Source: Epinephelus fuscoguttatus | Taxonomy: Eukaryota; Chordata; Actinopteri; Perciformes; Serranidae | Direction of reading: 5' to 3' | DNA length: 64,000 bases | Assembly: GCF_011397635.1 (NCBI RefSeq) | Contig: NC_064770.1 | Span: forward strand, 2,542,640-2,606,639 | Part shown: piece by piece, positions 10,174 to 20,830 of the stretch | Position numbering within the stretch: the stretch's first letter is position 1 | How the letters are laid out: each line of letters starts with the position of its first letter | The notes under the pieces: generated by a model | What the model was told of the DNA's origin: nothing | The model's input: the letters and a program-made list of their open reading frames with translations, nothing else | The model's database searches: none | Program-made: the position numbers and the translations under genes

Positions 10174-12077
10174 GCATAATGTCTGAGGTTATGAACACTA
10201 GGCTTAAGCCAGAACCTCTGCTCATTATTCTTATATCCGAGATTTGCAACTGCAAATCTGGCACAACAGTCCAACCCCAGCACACACTGTACTATAACTG
10301 AAATGACTTATGAGTGATGGTTCTCTGTGGGTGGAGGGAGGTGGGAGGAGTGGAGAAGTGATGTGGGTATGAGAAATGTTGGCCGTCAGCTGTAGTCTTT
10401 GCGGTGTGTTAATGTGCAACTTTTAAGGTGCAGACAAACCAAACTGACATCAAAGAATTAGCGGCGACGAAAGCCAACTGCTGCGTCGTCTATGTCGCCC
10501 GCCTCACGTCGCCCTGTGTCAGTTGCATTTGAACACACTACACAAACTACATCCGACGGCCAAGTGGCACGTACGTTCTGCGCCTGTGTGAGAGAGAGCG
10601 GAGTGACAGAGTGGTACATCCTGACAGCCGAGGTGTTACCTATCTGTGTAGCCCAGCACCTCCACTGGCTATTACATTCAGATGGTCCTGGTGTTTCCTC
10701 TGCATGCTACACTTCACTCAGCTTAACCTGAATAACAAACCAGGGCTCGGTTCTCTGGTTGGATCCAGATTGCTGTATTTTTGTTGTTAAAATATTATGT
10801 TTTAACCAAGTACTGTATGGTTTTGACACTTTTCTAGCTTGTTAAAAAAAAAAGGACATACAGTAAAAAAAAATAATAATAAAAAAAAATCTCTCAATCA
10901 ATCTCACCCCCAAAAATGGGCTAGAGACGTCTTTGACCAGAACCATGCCATAAACAAAAGGCACTGCAGCTTACAAATTAGGACTGCAATCTGAAAACAT
11001 GGACAACAATAACGCAGAAGACCACAAGCTAAGAGGGGCAAAAAAGAATAAAGGTGAGTACATTCCAGGTCTGAAATATCACAGTTATCACAATCACAAC
11101 ATCACACTTGACTACAACATTGTACAATCACGTGAAATATTTGAAAATCATGTGAATTCATCACATTTCCCATGAGGTTTAATGTGATGGAATAGGAGGA
11201 AATGTAAAATGATGTAAAATATGTGTAAGTTTCTGGATATTACATCCTCTCTCCCCGTCTGCCAAGCCCTTAGGTAATGTTAGAGCTGTCCTTAGGCAAT
11301 ATTAACCCAATGAGGAGTGAGTGAATGAGAATGTAACAATGTTGTAGATACTAATGAGAATGATATGATAAAGGTATACGTAATATTCCGTAGTTGAAAG
11401 ACTATGGAGAAATCCCAAATGCTGTCTCTCCTCTCTCCCCTCCTCTCTGTTCTGCTATCTGTGCTCATCCTCTCTGGATTCTTTCTTCTCCTCTCTGTGC
11501 ACTCGGTTCTCCTCTTGGTTCTGCTGTCCGTGCTCTCTCTCCTCCTGTGTGTGCTCATCCTTTCTGGATTCTTTCTTCTCCTCTCTGTGCACTCGGTTCT
11601 CCTCTGGGTTCTCCGCCCTGTTATCTCCGTTCTCCTTTCTGTCCTCCCTGTCCACTTAGTTCTCCACTCTGCCCTATCCCTTCTTCTCTCCATTCTCCAC
11701 TCTGTGCAGTTCCACAATCCTTTCTATCCTCTTCTCTCTTCTGTCCATTCTCATCCTCTCTGTCCTCATTGTCACATGGCTTAGGTTTTTTTTAACAAAT
11801 GAATCTAATGTATTCTGGAGAAAACACATCTTTCTTTCCCTCTTCTGTCACTTTCTGACTTTCTGACGTTTTTTTTCTGTAGGGGGGGATCAAGGAGGTT
11901 GATTAAACCCTATTAATTATATGACATTATAATGCTTGAAGATAATTTGGAATGAAGGGTTTGAATTATTGCATGTGATTATTATCAAATTCTAGGCTAG
12001 TAAGAGTAATGCAACAACAACAAATAAATAGTAGATGACACAAAAAAAATGTAACAACATTATTTGATGTGGTTTAA
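10174..12077. other. unassigned, low-complexity tracts
   Basis: No gene is supported. 10440-10730 is a GC-richer block of repeat-like character that I cannot name. A-rich runs occur at 10845-10890. A pyrimidine-rich block lies at 11420-11790, listed separately. Otherwise ordinary AT-rich intergenic sequence. Confidence 0.4.
11420..11790. repeat. polypyrimidine block with ~100-bp tandem duplication
   Basis: Almost pure C/T with scattered G. A unit starting gtgctcatcctctctggatt (11461) recurs about 100 bp later (gtgctcatcctttctggatt), each continuing ctttcttctcctctctgtgc. Long frames on both strands here are products of composition. Confidence 0.7.
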
Positions 12078-12429
12078 AGCCACAGTGTGTAGGAATTTCT
12101 CCCATCTAACGTTGAAATCATATATTGTATTCAAACAGATGGCGCACTCTAGCGCCTCACTGTTTCAAACACGTATTACAACAACTGTAGCCGCTGTGTA
12201 CCAAAAAGCTATGATAACACTGATGAAACCATGTCATCCGATACTACATGGAGTATTCAGTCAGGCTCACAGACACACGCGACGCGAGTTAACAAACCCC
12301 CTCCTCACCATGCTGGCTGTGTTTACAACGTAGGACTGTTGGAGCGGATGTAAATTGAAACAAACCAATCACGTCTTGTCTTTTGACAACTGACAAGTGG
12401 CTCAACCTCACACATCTCATCCCTCTCCT

Positions 12430-12930
12430 CGCATTACTGCACCGCTAAGAGCTGTTAGTGGCCAGCGGCACTACTGCCGTATAACAAAGTCCCACTCTTT
12501 GAGCATAATGCAGGATCATGTATCAGCCATGTATCCATGTATGAATCCTCATCGCCAAGAAAGTGCAAAAGGGAATCAAAAAGGCAGCGTGACCGGCGAA
12601 TTAAAAAAACAAGGGTCAGCATTGGGGTTGCCTTTCCCAGGTGGAGAGAGCTGCTGAAGGAGGAAGGTAATACAATCACAGGCCAGCGCTAACAGCGGCT
12701 AACAGCGGCGCAGTGATGTGAGGAGAGGGATGAGGCTGTTAGCGACCGGCGAATTAAAAAAACAAAGGCCCACATCGGGGTTGCCTTTCCCAGGTAGAGA
12801 GAGCTGCTAAGGGAGAATGGTAATGCAATCACAGGCTGTTGGCTGTTAGCCGCTGTTAGCGGCCAGTCGCTAACAGCCTCATCCCTCTCTTCGCATCACT
12901 GCACCGCTGTTAGCCGCTGTTAGCCATAGC
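12430..12930. repeat. duplicated sub-terminal block with GCTGTTAG/CTAACAGC cluster
   Basis: A ~165-bp unit (cggcgaattaaaaaaacaa, then ttgcctttcccaggt, then aatcacaggc) occurs twice in tandem at about 12595 and 12745. The octamer GCTGTTAG or its complement occurs at least eight times within 12440-12930 in both orientations, giving several potential hairpins. The opposite arm (16905-16975) carries more copies. Such sub-terminal clusters are often transposase-binding sites; that role is inferred. Confidence 0.65.
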
Positions 12931-13520
12931 TATATATACGTAGATGCCGCATTCAACGGTGCTTCTCATTGGAGCGATACGTCAACGCGGCTGCCATCTT
13001 GCCCAGGTGGAGCCGCGCTGCCTAATGCATGTACCGTAAATTACCAAATAATAGCTGGGGCGTTTATTTGTTTCAATCACTTAACAGACCAGGCGTTTAT
13101 TTGGGACCAGGCGGCAATTTGGAACAGGCGTTTAATTCCTTCCTCACCAAAATCTTGCTCAGAAAAACTGGGAAAATATGGTAATTTATTCAAATTCTGT
13201 TCATTAAACCAGAATGACTTTAACTTTTACATGTTTTAAGAGTAAGATTACAGTACTGTAGTTAAACTTTTTTCTTCTTTTGTCAGCACAACACTCTCAC
13301 AACACTTTCAGGAAGGTAGACAATATAAGGCCAAATACTGAACAACAATGGCCAGATCCTGTCTGTAGCTATATCAGCAACTTGTTTTCTGAAACACACA
13401 GAAAAAATAACATGTACTGGTACATGAATTTAAAAGAAACATGAAAGAAGGCAACCTGAGTAAGACAACAAGAAAACTAGTTCAACAGCCTGTTGTAAGA
13501 CCAAGTCCATGTCCATCCTC

Positions 13521-15409
13521 TCACTCCTCCTCCTCCTCCTCATCATCATCATCATCATCATCCTCATCCTCAACTACCAGTTCGTTTTCAAACTCTTCAC
13601 CCTCATCTTCCTCCTGCTGCTCAGCTTCTCCATCATCCTCCTGCTCTCCTTGTCTGGCCTGAGCCAACATCTCTCTCTCTGCAGCACATGGCTCTCCTTT
13701 GAAGCAGTGGATCAAATGGTCCTCACTGCCATCACTTGCCACTGTCAGGCCACACACCTTAAAGCACAATATTCCAAAAACGTATATTAAAATAATTATA
13801 ACATTTACTGTTATAATAAATAAATAAATATATATATATAGGCGACACGGTGGTGTGGTGGTTAGCACTCTCGCCTCACAGCAAGAGGGTTGCCGGTTCG
13901 ATCCCGGGTGTGGGGGCCCTTCTGTGTGGAGTTTGCATGTTCTCCCTGTGTCAGCGTGGGTTCTCTCCAAAGACTAGGTTAATCGATAACTCTAAATTGT
14001 CCGTAGGTGTGAATGTGAGTGTGAATGGTTGTTTGTCTCTATGTGTCAGCCCTGCGATAGTCTGGCGACCTGTCCAGGGTGTACCCTGCCTCTCGCCCGA
14101 TGTCAGCTGGGATAGGCTCCAGCCCCCCCGCGACCCTCAAGAGGAGATATACATATACATATATATATATGTATATATATATATGTACTGTTACTTTCTC
14201 ACACACACAAACAGACTCTCTCTCTCTCTCGCCCACACACACACACAAACAGACTCTCTCTCTCTCTCTCTCTCTTGAAGGATTTTTTCACCACCTCCGT
14301 GTCCAACTCCTCCCAAGCTTTAAGCACCCAGGCGACAAGTAGGCGGCGAGCTGGGGCTCTCATGTTTCCTCCAGCGGTGTAGGTTTTGTCCGCGTCACCA
14401 GCCATCCAGCTGTCATATGATTCATGCAGACTGGCTTTGAACGGCTGATTCCAAACAACTTCAGCTGCCTGGATGTATTTTGTACATCCTCTCGGTATCA
14501 CAGCCATAGTTATCTTGTAGCCCCGCTTGAGCTCCTCTTTAGTGGCCTGGCTGATGTGGCATAGGTAGGAATCCCAGACGAGGAGACGAGAGCCAACTTC
14601 CCCACAACTTTCTGCAGCCAATCTGCAGTGAGGTCGTCATTCATCCAGCTGTTTTTAGAGGATGCTATCACCACTCCACCAATACTTTGCATCGCCTTGA
14701 CTTCCCTGACACCTCCTTTGAAAACCACAAAAGGTTTCAGTTTGGTCCTGTCCGTTTTTGCTGCCAGAACAACAGTCAAGTGGCTCTTCTCGTGGCCTGT
14801 AGTTTTCAAAGGGACACTGCGGGCCCCGCGTGTCTCCACAGTAGTGGACCCAACCATGTCAAACCACACCGCAGTTTCATCCATAGCTATGATGTCTCTG
14901 TCCGGTATCTTCTTTGTTTCAATCATCCGGGATGAAAATGTCACAAACTTCACCAGCTTCTCGGTGAATTCTCTGGCATCCTTTTGGGCCATAGTTGTAC
15001 GTCTTCTGCAAGTGAAGTCGTTGCGGCGGAGGAAATGAGCACTGGTGGCAAACTCCTCATCTCTGCTGTCACTCACGGTGGCGTACATTTGTTTCGCCAT
15101 CGCCCGGATAATTTTACGGGACACTCTCTCGTGGCGTGCCCGTTTGCCGATAACCCATTCCCGCATGTTTATCTCAAGCTCCTCGGAAGCTTTCTTCCTA
15201 CCTCCACCAGGCAGCCTGGCCCTTTTGCTGTCCTCCTCGGACAGACGCTGAAGCTCAGTTTTATTTTTTCGCCAATCTCTCACTCTCTTGGGATCGACAG
15301 AGAAACGTCTAGCGACGGCTTCTCCCGAGTTTTCCTCTGCATATTTTATGACAGAAAGTTTGAATTTCACGTCGTACTTTTTGATTTTTTTTTGCTGCAC
15401 CGGAGCCAT
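13521..15409 (-). pseudogene. pogo-like transposase, split by a SINE
   Basis: From the ATG at 15409 (good context) the protein has a brinker/Tc5-type helix-turn-helix start (YDVKFKLSVIKYAEE, then VDPKRVRDW) and a DDE domain. The first Asp is in AMDETAVWFDM; LTVVLAAKTDRTKLKPFVVF follows; the second Asp is in LLVWDSYLCH, in a shifted frame after about 14510-14620. At the third catalytic position Glu is found (QAAEVVWNQPFK, codon 14460-14462) where pogo families usually have Asp. Coding stops at KKSFK near 14278, then SINE and simple repeats, then the C-terminal VCGLTVASDGSEDHLIHCF and an acidic Asp/Glu tail ending in TGA at 13521. Not functional as it stands. Confidence 0.85.
13841..14144 (+). 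repeat. tRNA-headed fish SINE inside the pogo transposase
   Basis: The head contains RNA polymerase III boxes: TGGTTAGCACTC (A-box-like) and GGTTCGATCCC (B box). The body is the common fish repeat with TCTAAATTGTCCGTAGGTGT and GGGATAGGCTCCAGCC, ending near AAGAGGAG. AT-rich simple repeats lie on both sides (13822-13840, 14145-14188), then (CA)n/(CT)n to 14276. It interrupts the transposase between KKSFK and VCGLT. A second, 5'-truncated copy is at 62664-62966. Confidence 0.8.
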
Positions 15410-16164
15410 GGCAATCATTGATGTGATATTGACAGAAAGCAAGCACAATAGCCTTCCTGAAAAAAGCGCGAAGAAGAAAAACGTGCAGTGTCAGTGGTCA
15501 ACGTCTTCTTCTTTGTTTTAAAAAATAAATAGCCTAAATTAGACCTGGCGTTTATTTGGAACCGGCGGTTATTTATCAAAATATACACCTGCACCTGGTG
15601 TTTAAAGGGGACCCTGCGGTTATTTGAAACCCGGCTATTATTTGGTAATTTACGATATGTCTATTGAGGCAGGAGACTATTTATGATTAAAATCATCATT
15701 ACTCGCTGAATTCTCAACCAATTTTCATGCGGTTTGGTTTGTTACAATTGTCAGACATGTAGTTATGATACAGGATACTTGGTTAAATTAAAAATGCAGC
15801 TTTTCATACCAAAATATTTGATCTTATGTAGATAAAGTAACAGTAATAGTTCTACAACACATTTAAACTAAACTTTCCCCATGTAAATATTCCTTTTTTT
15901 TACTAGATGTCATTTAATTATTAATTTTGACTATAAATGTTTATTCACATTTCACGCAATGTGCAAAAAAATAGTGTATCAGCAGGGTTGTGCCGAGCTG
16001 CAGTGCAGATTCTGATTAACAAATGTTGGTTTTGTACAAGTGAAAATAAATTACTTAGAGCTGCATGTTTACACAAAATTTTGCTTTAATCTCATATGTA
16101 TAACACCACAGTGCTCATGGGAGCCTGGACACAGAACTGTTTACATTAGCCTATTAGGTCATAT

Positions 16165-16793
16165 TTACAAAAAATACAGTGTACAATAGCTAGTATTATT
16201 TTTAAGAGTCTGCCCAGTCCTGTCGAAGTCCTCACGTCTGAAGTGACAGCTGCAGATGACTGAGGAGTCACTCAGGACAAAGTCCTTTCTCCTCACTGCT
16301 GCTACCCATGCCCGTCTCCTATCTGTGTTTTTTGGGAAACTACACACAAAATAAGTGTGTCAGAAAAACACAGTTCCACATAATTTGTAGTTACAATTCA
16401 GGCCACAAGTTAACTACTAACGTTATGCTGCGTTATGTCACGTTGGTGCCATGAAACAGTTGACAATTTGGAATAACACATACACCGACATAGCTGTTTG
16501 ACAAAGCATCATAATTTTATAAGTAATAACGTTATTATATAAAGGTTAACCTTTTTTCTTTAAGTTGTGTGACATAGCGTTAGCTTAATTTGGGATTAGG
16601 ACCAGATCAGGACAGTTACTTTATTGATTAGCTTAAAAGAAGGATCACTTTTTGAGATATATATCTCATTAAACATGTTCGTAACAGTAAAATATTGTAA
16701 AACAACTTCTTACCTGTGGAATGTTATTCCCTTCTGCTTGGTTTTAACACTTTTCTCATTCGTACACCCAAATGCAGAGCAAAAATGTGGCAT
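16165..16793 (-). pseudogene. two-exon THAP domain of the Kolobok-like element
   Basis: Exon A (16793-16714) begins MPHFCSAFGCTN, giving the first Cys pair of a C2CH THAP zinc finger, and ends at a GTAAGA donor (16713). Exon B starts at 16339 after a TGTGTGTAG acceptor and supplies FPKNTDRRRAWVAAVRR and VICSCHFRREDF, containing the Trp and the C-x2-H pair. The join keeps the frame. THAP domains bind DNA sequence-specifically, here presumably the element's own ends. The coding sequence stops soon after the finger (stop near 16165), with no catalytic domain left. Confidence 0.75.
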
Positions 16794-17528
16794 TTTTGCC
16801 GAGACTGACATGGGTCTGAACCGGTCAGAGCACCTAGGCAAGATGGCGGTGGTATTGACGCATCCCACAAGCCAGGGTGCGGCATCTATGTACATATATC
16901 TATGGCTGTTAGCGGCCAGTCACTAACAGCCTCGTCCCTCTCCTCGCATCACTGCGCCGCTGTTAGCCGCTGTTAGCGCTGGCCTGTGATTGCATTACCA
17001 TTTTCCCTCAGCAGCTCTCGCTACCTGGGAAAGGCTACCCCGATGTGGGCCTTCGTTTTTTTAATTCGCCGGTCATGCTGCCTTTTCTATTCCCTTTTGC
17101 GCTTTCTTGGCGACAAGGATTCCGTCTCCCATGATGCTGCATATGCATGATCCTGCATTATGCTCAAAGAGTGGGACTTTGTTTCAAATTTGCCAGGGTA
17201 GTAGCGAAGCGCCTCTTGCTCCTCTCCTTTGGCTCCTCAGTCACACAGTGCTGGCCTGGCTCTCAAAGAAAACGCAGAAGGAGGTGCTGTATGTCCCTTG
17301 CTGGTGGGTGTATTCTCAAGATGGCGAAACGTAATGGAACCCCACAGACGACTTACCCGCACAATGTACAAACAAATCCGAAATTCTCCTTTTACGAGAA
17401 TAAGTCAGATTATTGGTGGAGGTAATAGTACACCAGTGATGACATATTTATGAATGCAGACATCAATTTTTGCTAATAAACAACTGAAAATGTTACACAA
17501 TGTCCCTTTAAGGCTTCAAGCCACTTAA

Positions 17529-18373
17529 AGGACAACTTCGGTATTTTTCAACCTGGGCTCTATTTCCCCATGTGTATGTGTGTATGATTCATGGGTACCA
17601 CTTGTTCTAAAATTGGTTCAGTATTGAGCCGCGAAACGAGCTAAAACGGTAATGGGGGCAAATGCGTCCCGTATAAAAGTGCTTTTTTTCGCCACTGACC
17701 GGTTCAGATCACCAGTGTTATCTCTGTAGATAGCATATTGTAGAGGCCCTGGGGAAGTGGTGACTTTGAATGAGTGGAGTCAGCTGTCAGTCAGTGTTGG
17801 AGCAGAGAGGCGGAGGGCGGCCCTACTCGGTACTGTAAATGAGTATGTGTGTGTGAAGCGTGTGTTTTTTCGCCACTGACCGGTTCAGATCACCAGTGTT
17901 ATCTCTGTAGATAGCATATTGTAGTGGCCCTGGGGCAGTGGTGACTTTGAATGTGTGGAGTCAGCTGTCAGTCAGTGTTGGAGCAGAGAGGCGGAGGGCG
18001 GCCCCACTCGGTACTGTAAATGAGTATGTGTGTGTGAAGTGTGTGTTTTTTGCCACTGACCGGTTCAGATCGCCAGTGCTATCTCTGTAAATAGCATACT
18101 AACTTAGCCTTTTTTTAGCCTTACCTCCGGGCTGTGTGATGTCACGAGCTTTGCTCCACTGTGTCTGTAGCTCTCTACTCGTGGGACAGCTGTTTTCTTG
18201 AGGAAGAGGTATTTGGGGATTGGATGTCTTCTCTTGTTCAGCTGGCAGTAGTCATCTTGGGAGAAGTGAGCACTGCAGACCCAATGGTCTGCAAGGCGCA
18301 GTGTGACATGAATCATACGCACACATACACGTGGGGAAATAGAGCCCAGGTTGAAAAATACCGAAGTTGTCCT
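17529..18373 (-). mobile_element. short TTAA element with ~45-bp inverted ends and THAP remnant
   Basis: Flanked by TTAA at 17525-17528 and 18374-18377. Ends are inverted copies of AGGACAACTTCGGTATTTTT continuing CAACCTGGGCTCTATTTCCC. The interior has a tandem repeat of about 180 bp (starts near 17687, 17866, 18046; two full and one partial unit) with CCACTGACCGGTTCAGATC. A minus-strand frame carries the second half of a THAP finger. Only 21 bp separate it from the larger Kolobok-like element. Confidence 0.8.
18104..18322 (-). pseudogene. THAP finger C-terminal half
   Basis: A 72-codon frame contains RLADHWVCSAHFSQDDY, matching the C-x2-H-F end of THAP zinc fingers (VCSAHF). The first Cys pair is absent, so only half of the finger remains. 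It lies in the right part of the 845-bp TTAA element and suggests a Kolobok-type parent. Confidence 0.65.
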
Positions 18374-18425
18374 TTAATAATGTTCAAATAGACAGAAGTT
18401 CAATATTTTTATATCTAAATATATA

Positions 18426-20047
18426 CAGTACAGGCCAAAAGTTTGGACACACTTTGTCATTCAATGCGTTTTCTTTATTTTCATGACTATTTACATTGTA
18501 GATTCTCACTGAAGGCATCAAAACTATGAATGAACACATGTGGAGTTATGTACTTAACAAAAAAAGGTGAAATAACTGAAAACATGTTTTATATTCTAGT
18601 TTCTTCAAAATAGCCACCCTTTGCTCTGATTACTGCTTTGCACACTCTTGGCATTCTCTCCATGAGCTTCAAGAGGTAGTCACCTGAAATGGTTTTCCAA
18701 CAGTCTTGAAGGAGTTCCCAGAGGTGTTCAGCACTTGTTGGCCCCTTTGCCTTCACTCTGCGGTCCAGCTCACCCCAAACCATCTCGATTGGGTTCAGGT
18801 CCGGTGACTGTGGAGGCCAGGTCATCTGCCGCAGCACTCCATCACTCTCCTTCTTGGTCAAATAGCCCTTACACAGCCTGGAGGTGTGTTTGGGGTCATT
18901 GTCCTGTTGAAAAATAAATGATGGTCCAACTAAACGCAAACCGGATGGGATGGCATGTCGCTGCAGGATGCTGTGGTAGCCATGCTGGTTCAGTGTGCCT
19001 TCAATTTTGAATAAATCCCCAGCAGTGTCACCAGCAAAACACCCCCACACCATCACACCTCCTCCTCCATGCTTCACAGTGGGAACCAGGCATGTGGAAT
19101 CCATCCGTTCACCTTTTCTGCGTCTCACAAAGACACGGCGGTTGGAACCAAAGATCTCAAATTTGGACTCATCAGACCAAAGCACAGATTTCCACTGGTC
19201 TAATGTCCATTCCTTGTGTTTCTTGGCCCAAACAAATCTCTTCTGCTTGTTGCCTCTCCTTAGCAGTGGTTTCCTAGCAGCTATTTGACCATGAAGGCCT
19301 GATTCGCGCAGTCTCCTCTTAACAGTTGTTCTAGAGATGGGTCTGCTGCTAGAACTCTGTGTGGCATTCATCTGGTCTCTGATCTGAGCTGCTGTTAACT
19401 TGCCATTTCTGAGGCTGGTGACTCGGATGAACTTATCCTCAGAAGCAGAGGTGACTCTTGGTCTTCCTTTCCTGGGTCGGTCCTCATGTGTGCCAGTTTC
19501 ATTGTAGCGCTTGATGGTTTTTGCGACTCCACTTGGGGACACATTTAAAGTTTTTGCAATTTTCCGGACTGACTGACCTTCATTTCTTAAAGTAATGATG
19601 GCCACTCGTTTTCTTTAGTTAGCTGATTGGTTCTTGCCATAATATGAATTTTAACAGTTGTCCAATAGGGCTGTCGGCTGTGTATTAACCTGACTTCTGC
19701 ACAACACAACCGATGGTCCCAACCCCATTGATAAAGCAAGAAATTCCACTAATTAACCCTGATAAGGCACACCTGTGAAGTGGAAACCATTTCAGGTGAC
19801 TACCTCTTGAAGCTCATGAAGAGAATGCCAAGAGTGTGCAAAGCAGTAATCAGAGCAAAGGGTGGCTGTTTTGAAGAAACTAGAATATAAAACATGTTTT
19901 CAGTTATTTCACCTTTTTTTGTTAAGTACATAACTCCACATGTGTTCATTCATAGTTTTGATGCCTTCAGTGAGAATCTACAATGTAAATAGTCATGAAA
20001 ATAAAGAAAACGCATTGAATGAGAAGGTGTGTCCAAACTTTTGGCCT

Positions 20048-20053
<6 letters not shown>
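18426..20053 (-). mobile_element. Tc1/mariner DD38E (Intruder-type) transposon, nearly intact
   Basis: Flanked by TA (18424-18425, 20054-20055). Inverted ends: CAGTACAGGCCAAAAGTTTG on the left; the right end differs at the first base. The inverted arms reach about 265 bp, and the right arm contains a second copy of the last ~27 transposase codons (TTGAAGCTCATGAAGAGAAT through GAAGAAACTAG, 19807-19883). One long minus-strand transposase lies between. It is bordered on the right by a (TA)n tract (20052-20090), then (GTAT)n and (GA)n. Confidence 0.9.
18589..19640 (-). pseudogene. Tc1 DD38E transposase with one N-terminal frameshift
   Basis: From 19605 downward, 338 codons are open: paired-type HTH DNA-binding half (RNEGQSVRKIAKTLNVSPSG, then GRPRVTSASEDKFI and ISRTTVKRRLRESGL), then the catalytic domain. 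Acidic residues are in WSDESKF, IFQQDNDPKHTS and DLNPIEMVW. Between the Asp of QQD and the Glu of NPIE there are 38 residues, hence DD38E, the spacing of the Intruder family rather than DD34E Tc1. The likely ATG is at 19640 (MARTNQLTKEN), but a single-base deletion near 19611 puts it out of frame. All catalytic residues are present. Confidence 0.88.
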
Positions 20054-20102
<49 letters not shown>

Positions 20103-20189
20103 GTATGTATAGAGAGAGAGTAAGAGAGAGAGAGAGATTTATATGTACATATAGATAAATACATATTCATACATATAAATATAAAAGAA

Positions 20190-20826
20190 AAGTAAGGCAC
20201 TAAATTGAATTACTGTACACACAAGACTATTTACAATATATACACAGTATAATAAAGATATGGGATATGGGATATTGCACAGAGTATGTAAATTGCACAG
20301 GGTCTTAGCAGGGATGGTATAAACATTGTTATGCAGCAGATGTGACAGTGCTACGTTACATCAGATGTTGCTGTTAAAGAGTCTGCTGCTGAATGGGCTG
20401 CTCAGTGCATGGACATGCTCATGTAGGGGGTGAGAGGTGTTGTCCATGATTGATATCGGCTTGGCTAACATCCTCCCCTCGCCCACCTCCTTGATGGTCT
20501 CCAGGGGACAGTCCAGGACAGAGCCAGCCCTCCTGACCAGCTTGTTCAGTCTTTTCCTGTCCCTCTCCGTGCTTCCACAGCTCTAGCAGACCACTGCATA
20601 GAAGATGACAGATGCTACCATAGTGTCATAAAAAGTCCTTAGCAGTGTCCTGCATACTCCAAAGGACCTCAGCCTCCTCAGCAGGTGGAGATGACTTTGG
20701 CCCTTCTTGTACAGGACGCTGGTGTTCGAGGACCAGTCCAGTTTATTGTTGAGGTGAACACCCAGGTATTTGTACTCCTCCACGACCTCAATTTCCAAAC
20801 CCTGGATGTTCACTGGAGTAGTCTAG
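20190..20826 (-). pseudogene. Rex1/Babar-like LINE, 3' part
   Basis: The minus strand carries the RT C-terminal region (VVEEYKYLGVHLNNKLDW, then LYKKGQSHLHLLRRLRSFGV, 20813-20583) and the 3' untranslated region down to about 20190. It is the continuation of the LINE segment at 43198-43348 and 44371-45030; ERV copy 2 sits between. The name Rex1-like rests on overall resemblance of these RT segments to fish CR1-group elements. Bordered on the left by microsatellites. Confidence 0.7.
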
Positions 20827-20830
20827 GGTG

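Larger units (their letters stand above)
13034..15655 (-). mobile_element. pogo/Tigger-type DNA transposon
   Basis: Flanked by TA dinucleotides (13032-13033 and 15656-15657). Terminal inverted repeats are CCGTAAATTACCAAATAATA on the left and TCGTAAATTACCAAATAATA read inward on the right, followed by similar GCGTTTATTTG-type subterminal repeats. It encodes one minus-strand pogo-like transposase. Inserted in the Kolobok-like element; itself split by a SINE and microsatellites at 13800-14278. Confidence 0.85.
12078..17507 (-). mobile_element. Kolobok-like DNA transposon with THAP exons, host of a nested pogo element
   Basis: Both ends are flanked by TTAA (12074-12077 and 17508-17511). The ends are inverted: AGCCACAGTGTGTAGGAATT on the left, and AGGGACATTGTGTAACATTT read inward on the right. 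The inverted arms are long and complex, about 0.6-0.9 kb, sharing the CTTTGAGCATAATGCAGGAT stretch and the GCTGTTAG-rich region. Between them lie two minus-strand exons of a THAP domain but no catalytic domain. TTAA duplication plus a THAP domain is the Kolobok pattern. The element is therefore probably non-autonomous. A pogo element has inserted at 13034-15655. Confidence 0.7.

Noticed and set aside
11292..11795. Long overlapping frames on both strands
   Set aside because: They arise from the polypyrimidine tandem repeat; low-complexity Leu/Ser/Pro or Arg/Glu translations.
13841..13915. tRNA-like A and B boxes
   Set aside because: They belong to a SINE head with SINE body following; no cloverleaf of a functional tRNA.
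14140..14280. Frames encoding Tyr/Ile and Ser/Leu/Cys/Val runs
   Set aside because: Translations of AT, CA and CT microsatellites.
18589..19605. Domesticated Tc1 gene
   Set aside because: Intact inverted ends and TA duplication, and it is frame-shifted at the N terminus.
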